Below are positions 60,353 through 64,000 of a DNA stretch of 64,000 nucleotides, piece by piece. This DNA comes from Streptomyces resistomycificus (GTDB lineage Bacteria > Actinomycetota > Actinomycetes > Streptomycetales > Streptomycetaceae). The DNA lies in the NCBI RefSeq assembly GCF_001514265.1, contig NZ_KQ948993.1, positions 202,787 through 266,786 on the forward strand. The letters are read 5' to 3'. A model generated the notes under the pieces. The model was not told the DNA's origin. It saw only the letters and a list, made by a program, of their open reading frames with translations, and made no database searches. Each line of letters opens with the position of its first letter. The stretch's first letter is position 1. A program made the translations under genes and the position numbers.

Positions 60353-62235
60353 TGGAAACGATCCGGCTCACCACCGCGCAGGCCCTGGTCCGCTTCCTCG
60401 CCGCCCAGTACAGCGAGCGCGACGGCCAGGAGCAGCGCCTGATCCCCGGGGTGTGGGGCATCTTCGGGCACGGCAACGTCGCCGGCATCGGCCAGGCACT
60501 GCTGCAGGCCGCGGTCACCGAAGAGGCGGACCTGCCCTACTATCTGGCCCGTAACGAGCAGGGCATGGTCCACGCGTCGGTGGCGTACGCCAAGATGCGC
60601 GACCGGTTGGCCGCCTTCGCCTGCACCGCCTCCACCGGTCCCGGTTCGACGAACATGATCACGGGTGCGGCACTGGCCACCACGAACCGCATCCCGGTCC
60701 TTCTGCTCCCCTCGGACATGTTCGCGACCCGGGTCGCCGACCCTGTACTCCAGCAATTGGAGGACACCCGGGGCGGGGACGTCACCGTCAACGACGCCTT
60801 CCGCGCCGTGTCCAAGTACTTCGACCGCATCCAGCGACCCGAACAGCTCATCCCGGCCGCGCTGGCGGCGATGCGGGTGCTCACCGACCCGGTGGAGACC
60901 GGCGCTGTCACTCTGGCCCTGCCGCAGGATGTGCAGGCGGAGGCCTACGACTGGCCGGTGGACTTCTTCCGGCGGCGGGTGTGGCACGTCGGCCGGCCGG
61001 TGCCGGAGCCCGCCGCCGTCGAGCGGGCGGCCGCGCTGCTTCGCAACGCGAAGAAGCCCCTGATCGTGGCCGGTGGCGGGGCCGTGTACTCCGGCGCCGA
61101 AACGGCCCTGCGGGCCTTCGCCGAGGCCACCGGCATCCCGGTCGCCGACACCCACGCGGGCAAGGGCGCGGCGCCCTGGGACCACCCCTGCGCCGTCGGC
61201 GGTGTCGGGTCCACCGGCGCCTACGCGGCGAACGAGCTGGCTCGCGACGCCGATGTCGTGCTCGGCATCGGCACCCGCTACTCCGACTTCACCACCGCCA
61301 GCCACACCGTGTTCGGCAACCCGGACGTCGCCTTCGTCAACCTCAACGTCGCCCGCCTCGACGCCGTCAAGCACTCGGCGGAGCCACTGGTCGCCGACGC
61401 CCGGCTCGGTGTCCAGGCACTCGCCGGCGCGCTCACGGACTGGCAGGTCGACGAGGAGTACCGGGAGCGCACCCGCCAACTCATCGCCCGCACACGGGAG
61501 ATCGAGGAGGAGTGCTTCGCCCCGGACCGCAACACCGGCGAGCTGCCTGCCCAGACGCAGATCCTGGGCGCCCTCAACGACACCCTGGACGACCGGGCCG
61601 TGGTCATCAACGCCGCCGGGTCCATGCCCGGCGACCTCCAACAGCTGTGGCGGGCCCGCGACCCCAAGGCCTACCACGTCGAATACGCCTACTCCTGCAT
61701 GGGCTACGAAGTCGCCGCCGGCGTCGGCACCAAGATGGCCGACCCGACGCGTGAAGTCGTCGTCCTCGTCGGCGACGGCTCCTACCTGATGATGGCCCAG
61801 GAGATCGTCACCATGATCTCCGAGGGACTGAAGGTCATCATCGTCCTCGTCCAGAACCATGGCTTCGCCTCCATCGGCGCCCTGTCCGAATCACTCGGCT
61901 CCCAGCGCTTCGGCACCAAATACCGCTTCCGCGACGACCGTTCGGGCCACTTGGACGGCGGCATCCTGCCCGTCGACCTCGCCGCCAACGCCTCCTCGCT
62001 CGGCGCCGACGTCCTGCACGCCACGTCGGTGGACGAGTTCCGTACGGCGATGGAGAAGGCCAAGGCCGCCAGTCGCACCACGGTCGTCCACGTCGAGACC
62101 GACCTGTACGGCCCGAACCCGCCCGGCCACGGCTGGTGGGACGTCCCCGTCAGCCAGGTCTCCGCCCTCGACTCCACCCAGGCGGCGTACGAGACCTACG
62201 CCGCGAACAAGCGCGCCCAGCGGCACTACCTGTAA
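60352..62235 (+). CDS. iolD: 3D-(3,5/4)-trihydroxycyclohexane-1,2-dione hydrolase
   Basis: A 627-residue ThDP-dependent enzyme that opens the inositol-derived ring. The ThDP-binding segment is VVLVGDGSYLMMAQEIVTMI followed by LVQNHGFASIGALSESLGSQ near residue 475. The N-terminal PYR domain has the Glu of NEQGMVHASVAYAK and FACTASTGPGSTNMITGAAL. Full length. It overlaps iolB by one base. Confidence 0.95.
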   Translation: METIRLTTAQALVRFLAAQYSERDGQEQRLIPGVWGIFGHGNVAGIGQALLQAAVTEEADLPYYLARNEQGMVHASVAYAKMRDRLAAFACTASTGPGSTNMITGAALATTNRIPVLLLPSDMFATRVADPVLQQLEDTRGGDVTVNDAFRAVSKYFDRIQRPEQLIPAALAAMRVLTDPVETGAVTLALPQDVQAEAYDWPVDFFRRRVWHVGRPVPEPAAVERAAALLRNAKKPLIVAGGGAVYSGAETALRAFAEATGIPVADTHAGKGAAPWDHPCAVGGVGSTGAYAANELARDADVVLGIGTRYSDFTTASHTVFGNPDVAFVNLNVARLDAVKHSAEPLVADARLGVQALAGALTDWQVDEEYRERTRQLIARTREIEEECFAPDRNTGELPAQTQILGALNDTLDDRAVVINAAGSMPGDLQQLWRARDPKAYHVEYAYSCMGYEVAAGVGTKMADPTREVVVLVGDGSYLMMAQEIVTMISEGLKVIIVLVQNHGFASIGALSESLGSQRFGTKYRFRDDRSGHLDGGILPVDLAANASSLGADVLHATSVDEFRTAMEKAKAASRTTVVHVETDLYGPNPPGHGWWDVPVSQVSALDSTQAAYETYAANKRAQRHYL

Positions 62236-62264
62236 GTCCCGTCCCCGCAAAGGAAACCCGCACC

Positions 62265-63761
62265 GTGAAGACCATCCAGCACTGGATCGACGGCTCACCC
62301 ACCCAGGGCTCCACCTCGGACACCCAGCCGGTGTTCAACCCGGCCACCGGCGCCGAGCAGGCCCAGGTCGTCCTCGGCGGCACCGCCGACGTGGACACCG
62401 CCGTCGCGGCCGCCGCGAAGGCGTTCGAGACCTGGTCGGAGTCCTCCCTCTCCCAGCGCACCCAGGTGATGTTCAACTTCCGTCAGCTGCTCGTGGAGCA
62501 CGAGGAGGAGCTGGGCCGGATCATCTCCGCCGAACACGGCAAGACTGTCGACGACGCCCGCGGCGAGATCACCCGCGGCCGGGAGGTCGTGGAGTACGTC
62601 TGCGGTCTCGGCGACGTACTCAAGGGATCCTTCTCCGACCAGGTCTCCCGCGGCATCGACGTCCACAACTTCCGCCAGCCCCTCGGCGTCGTCGCCGGCA
62701 TCACCCCCTTCAACTTCCCCGCCATGGTGCCCCTGTGGATGCACCCCGTCGCCATCGCCACCGGCAACACGTTCATCCTCAAGCCCAGCGAGCGCGACCC
62801 CTCCGCCGCCAACTTCGTCGCCGACCTCTACAAGAAGGCCGGCCTCCCGGACGGCGTCTTCAACGTCGTGCACGGTGGCAAGGACGCGGTCGACGCGATC
62901 CTGACCCACCCCGGCATCGAAGCGGTGTCGTTCGTCGGCTCCACCCCGATCGCCAAGTACGTCCACGAGCAGGCCACTTCGCACGGTAAGCGCGTCCAGG
63001 CCCTCGGCGGCGCCAAGAACCACGCCGTCGTCCTCCCCGACGCAGACCTGGAGTTCGCCGCCAACCACATCACCGCCGGCGCCTACGGCTCCGCGGGCGA
63101 GCGCTGCATGGCCGTCTCCGTGGCCGTTGCCGTCGGCGACGCGGCCGACGCCCTGGCCGAGATCCTGGAGCGCAAGGCCCGCGAGGTGAAGGTCGGGCCT
63201 GGTGACAAGCCGGGTGTGGAGATGGGGCCGTTGGTCACCAAGGCCGCTCAGGAGCGCGTGGAGAACGCCGTCGGCACGGCCGCCACGCAGGGCGCCACCG
63301 TCGTCGTCGACGGCCGTGGCCTCAAGATCGACGGGCATGAGGAGGGCTTCTTCACAGGTCCGTCCCTGCTCGACCACGTGACGGCGGAGATGGACGCCTA
63401 CAAGGAGGAGCTCTTCGGCCCGGTCCTCGTCATCGTCCGCGCCGACAGCCTGGACGAGGCGATCGACCTGATCAACGGCAACCCCTACGGCAACGGCACC
63501 GCCCTGTTCACCGCCTCCGGCGAAGCCGCCCGCCGATTCCAGCGCAACATCAAGGTCGGCATGATCGGCATCAACGTCCCGGTCCCGGTCCCGATGTCGT
63601 ACTACTCCTTCGGCGGCTGGAAGGACTCCCTCATCGGCGACAACCCCATCCACGGCCCCGAAGGCATCCGCTTCTACACCCGGCCGAAGGTCGTCACCAC
63701 GCGTTGGCCCCAGCAGTCCCAGCAGGTCGCCGCGGGCTTCAACTTCCCCACCTCCAGCTGA
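62265..63761 (+). CDS. iolA: methylmalonate-semialdehyde dehydrogenase (acylating)
   Basis: A 498-residue CoA-acylating aldehyde dehydrogenase that completes inositol breakdown (malonate semialdehyde to acetyl-CoA) and also serves valine catabolism. Features: GVVAGITPFNFPAMVPLWMH near residue 146, the family-specific GGAKNHAVVLPDAD (in place of ELGGK) near 245, catalytic Cys in GSAGERCMAVS near 278, and PMSYYSFGGWKDS. GTG 62265 (VKTIQHWIDG) follows AAAGGA. Confidence 0.95.
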   Translation: MKTIQHWIDGSPTQGSTSDTQPVFNPATGAEQAQVVLGGTADVDTAVAAAAKAFETWSESSLSQRTQVMFNFRQLLVEHEEELGRIISAEHGKTVDDARGEITRGREVVEYVCGLGDVLKGSFSDQVSRGIDVHNFRQPLGVVAGITPFNFPAMVPLWMHPVAIATGNTFILKPSERDPSAANFVADLYKKAGLPDGVFNVVHGGKDAVDAILTHPGIEAVSFVGSTPIAKYVHEQATSHGKRVQALGGAKNHAVVLPDADLEFAANHITAGAYGSAGERCMAVSVAVAVGDAADALAEILERKAREVKVGPGDKPGVEMGPLVTKAAQERVENAVGTAATQGATVVVDGRGLKIDGHEEGFFTGPSLLDHVTAEMDAYKEELFGPVLVIVRADSLDEAIDLINGNPYGNGTALFTASGEAARRFQRNIKVGMIGINVPVPVPMSYYSFGGWKDSLIGDNPIHGPEGIRFYTRPKVVTTRWPQQSQQVAAGFNFPTSS

Positions 63762-63801
63762 CCCCTGTCCCCCACACGCTTCGACTCACAGGAGGTGGCC
63801 A

Positions 63802-64000
63802 TGGACGTCAGGGACGACACGACACCGGCCCCCACCACCGACGCGGCCGACACGGGACAGGCCTCGCCCGAGGTCTACCGGCGGCTGCGGACCATCACCG
63901 TCATCGCCACGTTCGGCGGGCTGCTCTTCGGTTACGACACCGGTGTCATCTCCGGTGCGCTCCCCTTCATGTCACGCTCGCCCGACGAGGGCGGGCTGGG
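63802..64000 (+). CDS. sugar-porter MFS transporter (5' part, leaves window)
   Basis: The first 66 codons are seen. The hydrophilic N-terminus leads into YRRLRTITVIATFGG, then GGLLFGYDTGVISGALPFM, the first membrane helix motif of sugar porters (such as IolT/XylE). ATG 63802 follows AGGAGG. It follows iolA by 40 bases, so a polyol transporter for inositol is likely. The rest lies outside the window. Confidence 0.88.

Overview
The window is high-GC actinobacterial DNA, most likely from a Streptomyces chromosome. Supporting signs are very high third-position GC, frequent GTG/TTG starts with GGAGG-type ribosome binding sites, dense one-component regulators (MarR, TetR, LacI, LysR, MerR, PucR-like), a P450 paired with a small ferredoxin, an ergothioneine operon and a myo-inositol catabolic cluster. 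No rRNA, tRNA or CRISPR array was seen. Assignments rest on reading motifs and family resemblance; no database search was run.

Layout. 1-12 kb: pirin with a divergent MarR-type gene, a TPR protein, a PepSY membrane protein, a peptide deformylase, a flavin disulfide oxidoreductase, thioredoxin, an aromatic operon (LacI regulator, 4-hydroxybenzoate hydroxylase, aldehyde dehydrogenase) and a TetR/FMN-reductase pair with twin operators. 12-24 kb: a LysR regulator, a small zinc-ribbon protein, a TerC membrane protein, an esterase, a PucR-like regulator, a MarR regulator, a MITE-like repeat element, an NADPH quinone-type oxidoreductase divergent from a CoA-transferase, an FGE-like protein, a P450 plus ferredoxin, and two secreted proteins. 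24.7-29.1 kb: one very large gene encoding a TIR-CHAT-NB-ARC-TPR protein, a bacterial NLR-like (STAND) architecture and the best candidate for an undescribed defence system. 29-38.7 kb: a dihydrofolate-reductase-like protein, MerR plus SulP transporter, a secreted GH43-like/AbfB arabinan enzyme, an amidase, an NfeD-like protein plus flotillin, a PemK/MazF-like protein and a bacterial-type PARG.

38.9-45.6 kb: the ergothioneine operon egtA-egtB-egtC-egtD. The native egtD is cut after about 213 codons and followed at once by a complete, divergent second egtD. Both sit at the edge of lower-GC DNA that also carries an integrase remnant. The start/stop overlaps of the operon continue across the junction, so the second copy probably replaces the lost methyltransferase.

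45.6-64 kb: myo-inositol uptake and catabolism. Two sugar ABC importers and two closely related LacI regulators flank a stretch of decayed genes (a membrane protein and a DctA-type symporter). They are followed by iolH, iolC, a Cgl0159/IolJ-like aldolase, iolB, iolD, iolA and the start of a sugar-porter MFS gene that leaves the window. Four near-identical palindromes around TTAAAKCGCTTTAA sit in the four key intergenic regions and mark the probable operators of the two LacI proteins. iolG and iolE are not in the window.
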